Source of the DNA: Lachnospiraceae bacterium
Lineage (GTDB): Bacteria > Bacillota > Clostridia > Lachnospirales > Lachnospiraceae
Length of the DNA: 64,000 nucleotides
Assembly (NCBI GenBank): GCA_015057275.1
Contig: SVEO01000003.1
Coordinates: forward strand, 1-64,000
Reading direction: 5' to 3'
Made by a program: the position numbers and the translations under genes. Position 1 is the first letter of the stretch; each line of letters starts with the position of its first letter. Shown piece after piece: positions 43,321 through 53,168 of this stretch. Under the pieces are notes generated by a model that worked only from the letters and a program-made list of their open reading frames with translations, was not told the origin of the DNA and searched no databases.

Positions 43321-46002
43321 ATGGAAAAGTTAGTTATCATTGATGGTCACAGCATATTGAACCGCGCGTTTTACGGTGTGCCGGAGCTAACAAACAGTGA
43401 AGGGCTGCATACGAATGCGGTGTATGGTTTTTTGAATATCATGTTTAAAATCCTGGAAGAGGAACAGCCGGATTATCTGGCGGTTGCCTTTGATTTGCAT
43501 GCACCGACCTTCCGTCACAAGCGCTACGAAGCGTATAAGGGCACGCGTAAACCGATGCTGCCGGAACTCCGTGAGCAGGTGCCGGTCATCAAAGAGATGA
43601 TGAAAGCAATGCGGATTCGCACGATGGAGCTTGAGGGTTATGAGGCAGACGATTTGATTGGCACATTAGCCGGTAAAGGTGAGCGAGCAGGACTTAAAGT
43701 GACGATTCTTTCTGGAGATCGAGATTTATTGCAGCTTGCGACCGAACAGACGATGGTGCGCATTCCGAAGACGAAAAAAGGTGTAACTGAGATTGAAAAT
43801 TATCTAGCCAAAGATGTTTTGGAGACTTATCAGGTAGACCCAAAGACATTTATTGATTTAAAAGGCTTGATGGGCGATTCCTCCGACAATATTCCGGGGC
43901 TTCCGGGTGTCGGTGAAAAGACTGCTGTGAAAATTTTACTGGAATTCGGCTCGATAGAAAACGCTTATATACACGCGTCCGAGGTAAAACCACCGAAGGC
44001 ATCGAAGGCACTGCTTGAACATTATGATTTGGCGGTATTGAGTAAGGAGCTGGCGACGATTGACACACAGGCTCCGCTTGCTTTGGAACCGACAGATTGT
44101 CGACTTGGTGAGATTTTTACATCGGAAGCGATTGAATTGATGCGTAAGCTCGAATTTAAGAGCATGGTGACAAAATATGCCTCTGCAGATTCGAAAAAAA
44201 TTGATGCTTCGGAACATTTCATTATTTTGAATGATTACTTAGAAGTCGAAAAACATCTGAAACTGGCGAAAAAGGCAGAACGAATCAGCTTGCATTGTGT
44301 GGGCGACTCTGCCATACTGGGGGTTGCATTTGCGTATGATGAAGAAGACGTATATTTTGTAGATAAAAATACATTTTTGTCCGCAGAATTATTTCTCGAT
44401 GCAGTACGAAAACTCTATCAGAACGCAAAAAATATCAGTGTGATTGGTTTGAAAGAACAGTTAGAATGGATGGAGACCCCGCGTAGCTTTGGTAAACCGA
44501 TGACGGAAGCAGAGCTTAATGAGGCGTATGGAACGCATGTGTTTGACTGTGAGATTGCAGCATATCTGTTAAATCCGCTGAAAGACTCTTATGATTATGA
44601 TGATGTTGCCAGAGATTGCCTTGGTATTATGTCATGGAGCTCAGTATCAGAGTTGATTGGAAAAAACTCTTTTGAGAAAGTTTTAAAGGAACGACCGGAG
44701 GATTTGGTCAAATATACTTGCTTTACTGCAAAAACTGCCTATTTGTCACAGCCGATTTTGCAGAAAAAGCTTGATGAAGCTGGTATGCTAAAGCTGTTTC
44801 GCGACGTGGAAATGCCGCTCGTCTATGCACTTTATCGCATGGAACAGGTTGGCGTACGCGTGAATGCAGAAGAATTAAAGGAATATGGAGTACGTCTAAC
44901 GGAGCAGATTTCGAAGCTTGAGCAAGAAGTGCATGAGTTGGCAGGAGAGGTATTTAACATTAATTCACCGAAGCAGTTAGGTGAAATCCTTTTTGTAAAG
45001 CTTGGCATTCCGGGCGGCAAAAAGACAAAGACCGGTTATTCGACCGCGGCAGAGGTGTTGGAAAAGCTGGCACCGGACTATCCGCTGGTTGATAAGGTGT
45101 TAAAATACCGCACTTTGTCAAAACTAAACTCAACATATGCCGAAGGATTAGCGGTATTTATTCAGAATGACGGCAGAATCCATGGCAAATTTAATCAAAC
45201 AATTACAGCGACTGGTCGCATCAGCAGCACAGAGCCGAATTTGCAGAATATTCCGATTCGTATGGAAATCGGCCGTGAAATCCGCAAGGTGTTTAAACCA
45301 CAAGAGGGTTGCATTTTTATCGATGCTGACTACTCGCAGATTGAATTGCGAATTTTGGCGCATATGGCTGCGGATGAAAATCTGATGGAAGCTTATCGCG
45401 AGGAGCAGGATATCCACCGGATTACTGCATCAAAGGTTTTCCATGTGCCATTGAATGAAGTTACTGCTGAGCAGCGCAGAAATGCCAAAGCGGTAAATTT
45501 CGGCGTGGTGTATGGTATTTCTTCTTTTGGACTCTCGCAGGATTTAAGCATTTCCAAAAAGGAAGCGGAAGCATATATTAACCAGTATTTTGCAACTTAT
45601 CCTGGCATCAAGCGCTTCTTAGACAACGCAGTGACTGAGGCAAAAGAAACCGGTTTTGCGACTACCTTGTTTGGAAGAAAGCGTCCGGTTCCGGAATTGA
45701 AATCCGGCAATTTTATGCAGCGCGCCTTTGGGGAACGTATCGCCATGAACTCGCCGATTCAGGGAACAGCTGCGGATATTATGAAGATTGCGATGATACA
45801 TGTGGAGCGCAGACTTTTAGAAGCTGGCTTAAAATCACGCATTGTGTTGCAGGTACATGATGAATTGCTCATTGAAACTGAGCTTACGGAAATTGAGCAG
45901 GTAAAAGCAATTCTTTCTGAAGAAATGCAGGGCGCGGCGAACTTGTCTGTTCCGTTAGCTATCGGCATGGAGCAGGGAAGCAACTGGTTTGAGGCACACT
46001 AA
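43321..46002 (+). CDS. polA: DNA polymerase I
   Basis: Repair and Okazaki-fragment processing polymerase of 893 residues. Start set at ATG 43321 behind AGGAG; an in-frame TTG at 43315 is less likely. Residues 1-290 are the 5'-3' exonuclease (IIDGHSILNRAFYG, YEADDLIGTLAG, and the GVGEKTAVKILLEFG helix-hairpin-helix). The 3'-5' exonuclease region (about 310-500) lacks the DxE catalytic residues, as usual in Firmicutes, so no proofreading is expected. Polymerase motifs A, B and C: DADYSQIELRILAHMAAD, RRNAKAVNFGVVYGIS and QVHDELLIE, all intact. coaE follows after 20 bases. Confidence 0.96.
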   Translation: MEKLVIIDGHSILNRAFYGVPELTNSEGLHTNAVYGFLNIMFKILEEEQPDYLAVAFDLHAPTFRHKRYEAYKGTRKPMLPELREQVPVIKEMMKAMRIRTMELEGYEADDLIGTLAGKGERAGLKVTILSGDRDLLQLATEQTMVRIPKTKKGVTEIENYLAKDVLETYQVDPKTFIDLKGLMGDSSDNIPGLPGVGEKTAVKILLEFGSIENAYIHASEVKPPKASKALLEHYDLAVLSKELATIDTQAPLALEPTDCRLGEIFTSEAIELMRKLEFKSMVTKYASADSKKIDASEHFIILNDYLEVEKHLKLAKKAERISLHCVGDSAILGVAFAYDEEDVYFVDKNTFLSAELFLDAVRKLYQNAKNISVIGLKEQLEWMETPRSFGKPMTEAELNEAYGTHVFDCEIAAYLLNPLKDSYDYDDVARDCLGIMSWSSVSELIGKNSFEKVLKERPEDLVKYTCFTAKTAYLSQPILQKKLDEAGMLKLFRDVEMPLVYALYRMEQVGVRVNAEELKEYGVRLTEQISKLEQEVHELAGEVFNINSPKQLGEILFVKLGIPGGKKTKTGYSTAAEVLEKLAPDYPLVDKVLKYRTLSKLNSTYAEGLAVFIQNDGRIHGKFNQTITATGRISSTEPNLQNIPIRMEIGREIRKVFKPQEGCIFIDADYSQIELRILAHMAADENLMEAYREEQDIHRITASKVFHVPLNEVTAEQRRNAKAVNFGVVYGISSFGLSQDLSISKKEAEAYINQYFATYPGIKRFLDNAVTEAKETGFATTLFGRKRPVPELKSGNFMQRAFGERIAMNSPIQGTAADIMKIAMIHVERRLLEAGLKSRIVLQVHDELLIETELTEIEQVKAILSEEMQGAANLSVPLAIGMEQGSNWFEAH

Positions 46003-46022
46003 ATTACAGAAATGAGGAAAGT

Positions 46023-46646
46023 ATGGTACTTGGTGTTACCGGTGGCGTGGGAGCCGGAAAATCTACCATTTTAGACATATTAAAAGGTCGTTACGGCGCT
46101 TTTGTCATCGAGGCTGATAAAGTGGGGCATGAGGTACAAAAACCCGGCGAAAATGGCTATAAAGCGATTGTAAACGAATTCGGAACAGAGATTCTGACAG
46201 CAGACGGTGCGATTGACCGTGCAAAGCTTGCAGCGATAGTATTTGCCGACCAACAGAAGCTTACACGTTTAAATACGTTGTTGCATCCAATTATCTACAA
46301 TAAGATACAAGAGAAAATCAAAGAAATTGAGCGCACGCAGAAGCATCCGTTGATTGTGCTGGAGGCAGCAATTTTATTTGAAACCGGATTTGACCGTTGT
46401 TGCGACGCGACCATATATGTACATGCCGACGAGCATGTGCGCCTTAAGCGTCTGCTCAAGCAGCGTGGCTATTCAGAGCAAAAAGCGACCGATATTATGA
46501 AAAATCAGTTAAAAGATGATGAATTTCGTATGCGTGCAGATTTCGTGATTGAGAATAACGGAAATATAAGTGAAACGGAAAACAATTTGGGGAGGTTATT
46601 ATGGAGATTCAAGGTTGGAGGGAGCTTCTCGAGCCCTATCAATTAG
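46023..46646 (+). CDS. coaE: Dephospho-CoA kinase
   Basis: Last step of coenzyme A synthesis, phosphorylating dephospho-CoA with ATP. P-loop GVTGGVGAGKST near residue 4, LEAAILFETGFD (substrate-lid element) mid-protein, RLLKQRGYSEQKATDI in the lid, and the RADFVIENNG end. 207 residues. It overlaps the next gene by 46 bases, and coaE beside polA is a common Firmicute arrangement. Confidence 0.95.
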   Translation: MVLGVTGGVGAGKSTILDILKGRYGAFVIEADKVGHEVQKPGENGYKAIVNEFGTEILTADGAIDRAKLAAIVFADQQKLTRLNTLLHPIIYNKIQEKIKEIERTQKHPLIVLEAAILFETGFDRCCDATIYVHADEHVRLKRLLKQRGYSEQKATDIMKNQLKDDEFRMRADFVIENNGNISETENNLGRLLWRFKVGGSFSSPIN

Positions 46647-47404
46647 CAGTAGACGAGATTATAGTTAAATTGAATCATATTATACATCAGTACCGCAAAC
46701 GCGGACAATATTCACCGATGGAGCAGGTGTCCGGGCGCGTGAAAAGCATATCCAGCATTTTAGATAAGATGCAGAAAAAACAGATTCCGTTCGAGGAAAT
46801 ACGCACCCGCATCGAGGATATCAGCGGTATCCGCATTATTTGCCAGTTTGAGGAAGATATTCAGAAGGTGGTGGATTTAATTTCCGCTCGCGCAGATATG
46901 CAGATTAAGACACAAAAGGATTATGTTTTAAATGAGAAAGATAGCGGTTATCGCAGTTATCATATGATTGTGTATTATGATGTACATACACTCGATGGCC
47001 TGCACCGCATTCCGGTGGAATTTCAAATTCGCACGCTGGCGATGAATTTCTGGGCGACGATTGAGCATTCGTTGCAGTATAAGTATAAGCATAATCTGCC
47101 GGCGCCAATCAGTGAGAAGCTAAAAAATGCATCGAAAGCAGTGCTTGCCCTTGATGCCGAGATGGCGACAATTCGCGAAGAAATCCTTGACGCGCAGAAT
47201 TCATTCCACAGAAAAGAAAACGTAGTTGCGGACATTTTAAATAATATCCAGAATTTATATAAAGTTGCCAACAAACGTGAAATCGTCAAAATTCAGGATG
47301 AATTTTATCGCATTTATGCGACAGATGATTTAGAAAGTTTGGCACAATTTAGCAAGGAACTTGACTTGATTTCGGAAGGCTACCGTTCACAGTCATTACG
47401 GTAG
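46601..47404 (+). CDS. Small alarmone synthetase (RelQ-like)
   Basis: Single-domain (p)ppGpp synthetase of 267 residues. RelA/SpoT core (about 55-180) with SGRVKSISSILDKM near 45, EDISGIRIICQFEED (the G/ATP site), KDSGYRSYHMIVYYD and the catalytic EFQIRTLAMNFWATIEHSLQYK. No hydrolase, TGS or ACT domain is present, so this is a RelQ/YjbM-type enzyme that makes alarmone in response to stress. C-terminal helices (200-260) should form the oligomer interface. The start is inside coaE behind GGGAGG. Confidence 0.9.
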   Translation: MEIQGWRELLEPYQLAVDEIIVKLNHIIHQYRKRGQYSPMEQVSGRVKSISSILDKMQKKQIPFEEIRTRIEDISGIRIICQFEEDIQKVVDLISARADMQIKTQKDYVLNEKDSGYRSYHMIVYYDVHTLDGLHRIPVEFQIRTLAMNFWATIEHSLQYKYKHNLPAPISEKLKNASKAVLALDAEMATIREEILDAQNSFHRKENVVADILNNIQNLYKVANKREIVKIQDEFYRIYATDDLESLAQFSKELDLISEGYRSQSLR

Positions 47405-47421
47405 TCGGAAATAGGAACACG

Positions 47422-48777
47422 ATGGAAAAACAGATGAGACTGGATAAGTATCTCGGCGAAATGCAGATAGGTACGAGAAGCCAGATTAAAGAAGCAATAA
47501 AAAAGAATAGAGTTACGGTAAATGGTATAGTAGAAAGGGAAAGCGGACGCAAAGTTTTCCCTTCTTCTGATATTATTTGTTATGACGGTAAGGAAGTTAA
47601 TTATGTAGCGGTTGAGTATTATATGTTGCATAAACCGGCAGGTGTGATTACTGCTACTGAAGATAAGCGGGAAAAGACAGTGCTAGATTTAATGGAATCA
47701 AAACGTAAGGATTTGTTTCCGGTCGGTCGCTTGGATAAGGATACGGAAGGATTGCTGTTAATTACAAATGATGGTGATTTAGCACACCGTCTGTTATCAC
47801 CAAAGCGCCATGTAGCGAAGGTATATGAGGCGCGGGTGGCTGGAAAGATAGGCGAAGAAGTCGTGCAGAAATTTGCGGCTGGACTTATTTTGGGAGACGG
47901 TACAGCGCTCAAACCGGCAGAATTGGACATTGTCTCTTATTGTGATGAGACCGAGGAAAGTCTTGTGCGAATTACAATTGTCGAGGGGAAATTTCACCAG
48001 ATTAAGCGTATGTTTTTAGCGGTTGGTTCGGAAGTGCGGTATTTAAAACGCCTTTCGATGGGAAGCCTGAAATTAGATGAAAATTTAGCGCTTGGTGAAT
48101 ATCGTGCGTTGACTGGCGAAGAGATTTCACGTTTACAAGGACAGGCACTGTTGTTTGATCTTGATGGCACGCTGATTGACTCGATGTGGATTTGGCCGGC
48201 GATTGATGAGGAATATCTTGGACATTATGGTTACACGGTGCCGGAAGATTTACAGACAACCATTGAGGGCATGTCTTTTACCGAGACAGCTTATTATTTT
48301 AAGGAACGATTTCAAATTCCGGATTCCATTGAGCAAATGAAGCAGGAATGGAATGCAATGGCATTTGAGTTTTATGCACATCGCGCGGCATTAAAGCCGG
48401 GAGCATTGGATTTGCTGATAACAGCGAAAAAAAATCATTTTAAACTTGGAATTGCGACAAGCAACTCGCGTGAACTGGCGGAGGCGGCCTTAAAAAATCT
48501 AGGCATATATGACTATTTTGATGTGATTTTGACATCGTGTGATGTATGCGCCGGAAAACCGGCACCGGATGTTTATTTGGAGGCAGCCAAGCGTGTTTGT
48601 GTGGTACCGGAAAATTGCTATGTGTTTGAGGATGTGCCGTTAGGAATTCAGGCGGGCATCAATGCCGGTATGACGACGGTTGCCGTTTATGATTCGTGGA
48701 CGGATTCTGTGTGGGAAGAGAAAAAGGCGATGGCGGATTTCGCTATTCGTGATTTTATGGAGTGGAGCATTAGGTAA
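47422..48777 (+). CDS. Fusion of an RsuA-type pseudouridine synthase with a HAD phosphatase
   Basis: 451 residues with two modules. 1-235: an S4 RNA-binding domain (3-60) and an RsuA/RluB-type catalytic domain with Asp105 in GRLDKDTEGLL; the 16S rRNA uridine 516 site is the family target. From 241: a HAD phosphatase with Asp246/Asp248 in FDLDGTLIDS, Thr346 in ATSNS, Lys379 in GKPAPDVY and Glu403-Asp404 in FEDVPLG, closest to the beta-phosphoglucomutase-like group. The join is direct: the RsuA ending RALTGEEISRLQG runs into QALLFDLDG without linker. Frame is open throughout; start behind GGAAATAGGAAC is weak. Both active sites are intact. Confidence 0.85.
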   Translation: MEKQMRLDKYLGEMQIGTRSQIKEAIKKNRVTVNGIVERESGRKVFPSSDIICYDGKEVNYVAVEYYMLHKPAGVITATEDKREKTVLDLMESKRKDLFPVGRLDKDTEGLLLITNDGDLAHRLLSPKRHVAKVYEARVAGKIGEEVVQKFAAGLILGDGTALKPAELDIVSYCDETEESLVRITIVEGKFHQIKRMFLAVGSEVRYLKRLSMGSLKLDENLALGEYRALTGEEISRLQGQALLFDLDGTLIDSMWIWPAIDEEYLGHYGYTVPEDLQTTIEGMSFTETAYYFKERFQIPDSIEQMKQEWNAMAFEFYAHRAALKPGALDLLITAKKNHFKLGIATSNSRELAEAALKNLGIYDYFDVILTSCDVCAGKPAPDVYLEAAKRVCVVPENCYVFEDVPLGIQAGINAGMTTVAVYDSWTDSVWEEKKAMADFAIRDFMEWSIR

Positions 48778-48798
48778 ATGCTTCGGAATGGAGTATCT

Positions 48799-50673
48799 AT
48801 GCAATTTTTGCCAACAACAAGAGAAGAAATGTTAGCGCGAGGCTGGGATGCCTGCGATTTTGTATATGTGATTGGGGATGCGTATGTGGACCATCCTTCA
48901 TTCGGACACGCGATTATCAGTCGTGTACTGGAGTCTAAGGGATTTCGTGTGGGCATCATTGCACAGCCGGACTGGAAAAATGAAGAAAGTATCGATGTGT
49001 TTGGCAAACCGCGTCTCGGCTTTTTGGTTATGGCCGGCAATATGGATTCGATGGTCAATCATTATTCGGTTTCAAAAAAGCGACGTGATAAAGATGCTTT
49101 TTCTCCGGGCGGTGAGATGGGCCTGCGGCCGGATTATGCGACTGTGGTGTATGGTAATCTGATTCGTCGCAAGTATCGCGATGTACCGATGGTAATCGGC
49201 GGTATCGAGGCAAGTTTGCGCCGTTTGGCTCATTATGATTACTGGGCGAATAAAGTAAAGCGCTCCATTTTGCTTGATTCCGGCGCTGATTTACTGATTT
49301 ACGGCATGGGTGAGCGGGCGATAATCGAGGTGGCAGAGGCGTTAGAGAGTGGTATCGATGTGAAAGATATCACATTTGTGCGTGGTTGCATCTATAAGAC
49401 AAAGTCTATTGAGGACGTAGTTGACCCAATTGTTTTGCCAGAGTTTGACGAAGTAAAACAATCAAAAGAGACATATGCGAAAAGCTTTTATACACAGTAT
49501 TGTAATACAGATCCATTTGTAGCGAAACCACTTGTAGAGTCGTACGGTTCCGGACGCTATGTGGTGCAAAATCCACCACAGAAGCCACTTTCAGAGAGTG
49601 AAATGGACTGGGTTTACTCACTTCCATACTGTAGAAATTATCATCCGAAATATGAGGAGGCCGGCGGTATTCCGGCAATTTCAGAAGTGAAATTTAGTTT
49701 GGTGAGCAACCGTGGATGTTTTGGCGGCTGTAGCTTCTGTGCGCTGACCTTCCATCAAGGAAGAATTATTCAAACTCGAAGTCACCGCTCTATTTTGGAG
49801 GAGGCCAAACGGATGGTATGGGAGCCGGATTTCAAGGGTTACATTCATGATGTCGGCGGACCGACGGCTAATTTCCGTCACACTTCCTGCGAAAAGCAAA
49901 AAACAAAAGGGGTCTGCCCCAATAAGCAATGCCTGTTCCCAAAGCCTTGCAAAAATCTTACGGTAGATCACAAGGATTACTTGGAATTATTGAGAAAATT
50001 ACGAGAATTACCGAATGTGAAAAAAGTGTTCGTGCGTTCCGGTATTCGTTTTGATTATCTAATGTGTGACTCGGATGATACATTTATGCACGAGCTTGTG
50101 CAACATCATATCAGCGGGCAGTTAAAGGTGGCGCCGGAGCATGTTTCTGATCCGGTATTGCAGTTGATGGGTAAGCCTTCTAATGATGTGTATCAAGCGT
50201 TCAGCAAAAAGTATACGAAATTGAATGAGGAGATGGGCAAGAAACAATTCGTGGTACCGTATTTGATGTCCTCTCACCCGGGTTCGACACTCAAAGATGC
50301 AATTTTGCTGGCGGAACATTTACGTGATTTGGGTTACATGCCGCAGCAGGTGCAGGATTTTTATCCGACACCGTCAACCATTTCAACGTGTATGTATTAC
50401 ACCGGGCTGGATCCTCGCACAATGAAACCGGTCTACGTGCCGAAAAATCCGCACGAAAAGGCGATGCAGCGAGCACTGATTCAATATCGCAATCCTGCAA
50501 ATTATGACTTAGTGCATGAGGCGCTGATAACGGCCGGACGAAAAGATTTGATTGGCTTTGATAAAAAGTGCCTGATTCGTCCGCGCAAGGGCGAGCGTGT
50601 GCAACAAAAGTCTGCACAGACTGCAAAGCTAAAGAAGAAAAAGACAATTAGAAATGTTCATAAAAAGAAATAA
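48799..50673 (+). CDS. ygiQ: YgiQ-family radical-SAM protein
   Basis: Large radical-SAM protein of 624 residues with start at 48799 after AATGGAG. N-terminal domain with B12-binding-like fold ([24 protein letters not shown]), then the cluster motif [10 protein letters not shown] near residue 315, followed by the core ([29 protein letters not shown]) and the YgiQ C-terminal region [20 protein letters not shown]. Members are conserved, but the reaction is not settled in what I can assert. A Lys/Arg-rich tail ends the protein. It is followed after 13 bases by an SDR gene. Confidence 0.9.
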   Translation: MQFLPTTREEMLARGWDACDFVYVIGDAYVDHPSFGHAIISRVLESKGFRVGIIAQPDWKNEESIDVFGKPRLGFLVMAGNMDSMVNHYSVSKKRRDKDAFSPGGEMGLRPDYATVVYGNLIRRKYRDVPMVIGGIEASLRRLAHYDYWANKVKRSILLDSGADLLIYGMGERAIIEVAEALESGIDVKDITFVRGCIYKTKSIEDVVDPIVLPEFDEVKQSKETYAKSFYTQYCNTDPFVAKPLVESYGSGRYVVQNPPQKPLSESEMDWVYSLPYCRNYHPKYEEAGGIPAISEVKFSLVSNRGCFGGCSFCALTFHQGRIIQTRSHRSILEEAKRMVWEPDFKGYIHDVGGPTANFRHTSCEKQKTKGVCPNKQCLFPKPCKNLTVDHKDYLELLRKLRELPNVKKVFVRSGIRFDYLMCDSDDTFMHELVQHHISGQLKVAPEHVSDPVLQLMGKPSNDVYQAFSKKYTKLNEEMGKKQFVVPYLMSSHPGSTLKDAILLAEHLRDLGYMPQQVQDFYPTPSTISTCMYYTGLDPRTMKPVYVPKNPHEKAMQRALIQYRNPANYDLVHEALITAGRKDLIGFDKKCLIRPRKGERVQQKSAQTAKLKKKKTIRNVHKKK

Positions 50674-50686
50674 AGAGGAAAATGAT

Positions 50687-51463
50687 ATGGGAATCGCAAT
50701 TATTACCGGAGCATCCTCCGGCATGGGAAAAGAGTTTGCGTTACAATTAGTGAATGAACCTACAATATGTGAATTTTGGCTCATTGGCAGAAGCACGGAG
50801 CGTCTTAAGAATACTGCTGAGAGGATGAAAGCGTTATATGCTGGAAATTCGGATAAAATACCAAACTGCAAGGTAATTTCTCTGGATTTTGAAAAAGAAG
50901 GATGGCAGGAGATTTTTTCACAGCTTCTGCAGGAAGAAAAGCCGGAAATTTCGCACCTGATTCAGGCGGCAGGCTATGGCATTGTCGGGAATTTGGCTGA
51001 ATGTAATGGGCTCGCACAGACCAACATGGTGCGTGTAAACTGTGAGACATTAACCTTTATTTCGCATGCCTGCATTCCGTATATGAGAGCAGGCAGTCAC
51101 ATGGTATTACTTGGTTCCGTGGCCGCTTTTTTGCCACAGCCGGGATTTGCAGTTTATGCCGCATCGAAATCTTACGTACTCTCTTTCGGCAGGGCACTTA
51201 GACATGAACTTTCGAAAAAGAATATCATCGTCACGACTGTCTGCCCGGGGCCGGTGGATACGCCATTTTTTGACCGTGCAGAACAGGAAGGCACGCGCGC
51301 ATGGTATAAAAATCTGTTTATTGCCAAGCCTGACAAGGTAGTTGCTCTTGCAATCAAGGATGCAAAGCAGGGGAAAGCGGTTTCGGTGTACGGCTGGGCG
51401 ATGAAATGTATGCGTGTACTGACAAAAATCATTCCGCATGGACTGATTCTGAAGTTTTTCTAA
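50687..51463 (+). CDS. Short-chain dehydrogenase/reductase
   Basis: Classical SDR of 258 residues. Start at 50687 behind GAGGAAAA, choosing it over an upstream in-frame ATG. The NAD(P)-binding motif TGASSGMG is at the N-terminus, an AAGYG substitute for the NAG motif near 90, catalytic Ser in LGSVAAF and the YAASK active-site Tyr/Lys near 157, then PGPVDTPFF. Substrate unknown; sequences like this are often annotated as 3-oxoacyl-ACP reductase-like or fatty-aldehyde reductase without proof. Confidence 0.85.
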   Translation: MGIAIITGASSGMGKEFALQLVNEPTICEFWLIGRSTERLKNTAERMKALYAGNSDKIPNCKVISLDFEKEGWQEIFSQLLQEEKPEISHLIQAAGYGIVGNLAECNGLAQTNMVRVNCETLTFISHACIPYMRAGSHMVLLGSVAAFLPQPGFAVYAASKSYVLSFGRALRHELSKKNIIVTTVCPGPVDTPFFDRAEQEGTRAWYKNLFIAKPDKVVALAIKDAKQGKAVSVYGWAMKCMRVLTKIIPHGLILKFF

Positions 51464-51478
51464 TGATTTGGAGTATTT

Positions 51479-52495
51479 ATGCAGGAAATTGTGATTGGCA
51501 AAAATGAGGCCGGACAACGCAGTGATAAGCTTGTGATGAAGTATTTGAATCAAGCACCGGCGTCATTTATCTACAAAATGATGCGTAAAAAGAATATTGT
51601 CCTAAATGCTAAAAAGATGGATGGGAAAGAGATTCTGAACATCGGCGACTGTGTGCAGATATATATGGCGGATGAGACGATAGCAAAATTCCGCACAGCG
51701 ACAAATGCAGAGCTAATAACGCAAAAAGAAAAGAACAATATCGAGAGCACAAGAATGCCGGCGTGGTTTGCAAAATCGATATTGTATGAAGACGAACATA
51801 TTATTCTTGTGAATAAGCCGGCCGGTGTTTTGAGCCAGCAGGCGGGTAAAAATGATTTGTCAATGAATGAATTTCTAATACAGTATTTGCTCGAACGCGG
51901 TGCACTTACAGCAAAACAGCTTGAAACTTTCAAACCGGCGTTTTGCAACCGTTTAGACCGCAATACAACTGGGATTTTGGTCGGAGGTAAGACTTTACCG
52001 GCTTTGCAGGAATTGTCGAAATTGTTTCATGACCGTAGTATTCATAAATACTACTTGGCGATTGTCAGTGGAGATGGCATACAGAATAGTCATTTAAAAG
52101 GTTATTTAAAAAAAGAGGAAAGAACAAATAAAGTTATAATAAGTAAACATCCGCCAAAAGATGTGGAAAATAAGTGGGATGCGATTGAAACATCATATGA
52201 AGTGCTTGGTTCTAATCAGAAATACTCGCTTCTTAAGGTACAGTTGATTACCGGCAAAACACACCAGATTCGAGCACATTTGGCGAGCTGTGGACATCCA
52301 TTGGTCGGCGACGTGAAATACGGCGGCAAGAAATTAAAAGGCGGGAATAATCAGGGACAACTTCTGCACAGTTATAAGCTGGTATTCCCAAAAACAATGC
52401 AGGGAGCATTGGCCTACCTTTCCGACAAAACTTTTTTGTGCCCGCCACCGGATATCTTTTCATCTTTGATTGACATGAATGACAAATTGCATTAA
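51479..52495 (+). CDS. RluA-family pseudouridine synthase
   Basis: rRNA or tRNA pseudouridine synthase of the RluC/RluD group, 338 residues. N-terminal S4-like domain (about 10-75), then the catalytic domain with NRLDRNTTGIL (Asp near 161) and TGKTHQIRAHLASCGHPLVGD near 259, both signature motifs. The RluC/RluD choice (large-subunit uridines) cannot be made from the sequence. Start ATG 51479 behind TTTGGAG. It is 16 bases after the SDR stop. Confidence 0.9.
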   Translation: MQEIVIGKNEAGQRSDKLVMKYLNQAPASFIYKMMRKKNIVLNAKKMDGKEILNIGDCVQIYMADETIAKFRTATNAELITQKEKNNIESTRMPAWFAKSILYEDEHIILVNKPAGVLSQQAGKNDLSMNEFLIQYLLERGALTAKQLETFKPAFCNRLDRNTTGILVGGKTLPALQELSKLFHDRSIHKYYLAIVSGDGIQNSHLKGYLKKEERTNKVIISKHPPKDVENKWDAIETSYEVLGSNQKYSLLKVQLITGKTHQIRAHLASCGHPLVGDVKYGGKKLKGGNNQGQLLHSYKLVFPKTMQGALAYLSDKTFLCPPPDIFSSLIDMNDKLH

Positions 52496-52537
52496 AATTA
52501 GAAAATTAAAATATTTATAAAAGGTAAGTTGTAAACG

Positions 52538-53077
52538 ATGGCGACTTGGAATTCCAGAGGCCTGAGAGGGTCGACGTTAGAAGAAATGATTAATTTTACA
52601 AATGAGATATATCGGGAGCGAAAGATTGCACTGATACAGAAGATTCCCACGCCGATAAAGCCGATTAAAATTGATCAGGCGACCAGACATATTACACTGG
52701 CGTATTTCGACCAGAAGAGTACGGTTGACTACATTGGAGCGGTGCAGGGAATTCCGGTATGCTTTGATGCGAAGGAGTGTGCGACGAACACATTTCCGCT
52801 TGCCAACATCCATGAGCATCAGATTGTGTTTATGGACGAATTTGAAAATCAGTCGGGCGTAGCTTTTTTTCTGATTTATTATTCCTCGGAAAATCGTTGT
52901 TATTATGTACCATTTCGCTCGATTAAGCGCTTTTATGACCGCAGCAAGAACGGTGGGCGAAAAAGCTTCCATATGGACGAACTGGACCTTTGCTACGAGG
53001 TGGTCATTGGAAAAACAGTGCCGGTGCATTATTTAGAGGCATTGCAAAAGGATCTGGAATTTCGAGATGATGCTTGA
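52538..53077 (+). CDS. recU: Holliday junction resolvase RecU
   Basis: Endonuclease of the Firmicute RecU family that cleaves Holliday junctions and modulates RecA. 179 residues, typical length. The N-terminal NSRGLRGSTLEEMINFTNE motif is diagnostic. The catalytic PD-(D/E)xK core is visible as Asp64 in STVDYIGA and Asp77-x-Lys79 in CFDAKE; FPLANIHEHQIVFMD and FFLIYY follow. B. subtilis RecU has Glu in place of Asp77. Start behind an AAGGT site 12 bases away, somewhat weak. The his promoter starts within its final codons. Confidence 0.92.
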   Translation: MATWNSRGLRGSTLEEMINFTNEIYRERKIALIQKIPTPIKPIKIDQATRHITLAYFDQKSTVDYIGAVQGIPVCFDAKECATNTFPLANIHEHQIVFMDEFENQSGVAFFLIYYSSENRCYYVPFRSIKRFYDRSKNGGRKSFHMDELDLCYEVVIGKTVPVHYLEALQKDLEFRDDA

Positions 53078-53102
53078 CAAATTGCTTGATATTGCATATA
53101 AT
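53074..53102 (+). promoter_or_regulatory. Promoter of the histidine operon
   Basis: Perfect TTGACA at 53074-53079, 17-base spacer, perfect TATAAT at 53097-53102. It begins inside the last codons of recU. Confidence 0.88.
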
Positions 53103-53117
53103 TCTACAAAGTAGCAT

Positions 53118-53131
53118 GCTAACAAATTAGC
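53118..53131. promoter_or_regulatory. Possible operator for the histidine operon
   Basis: GCTAA-CAAA-TTAGC is a perfect 5-base inverted repeat just after the expected transcription start, a good place for a repressor. The repressor is not identified; TrpR-like HisR is one possibility from Firmicute regulons. Confidence 0.5.
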
Positions 53132-53168
53132 ACTTTACCATATTAAAATCAATGAGAAAGGAAATGTT

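Noticed and set aside
47422-48777. Two separate genes rather than an RsuA-HAD fusion
   Set aside because: There is no stop, start codon or ribosome site at the join, and the frame is continuous. A sequencing error cannot be excluded.
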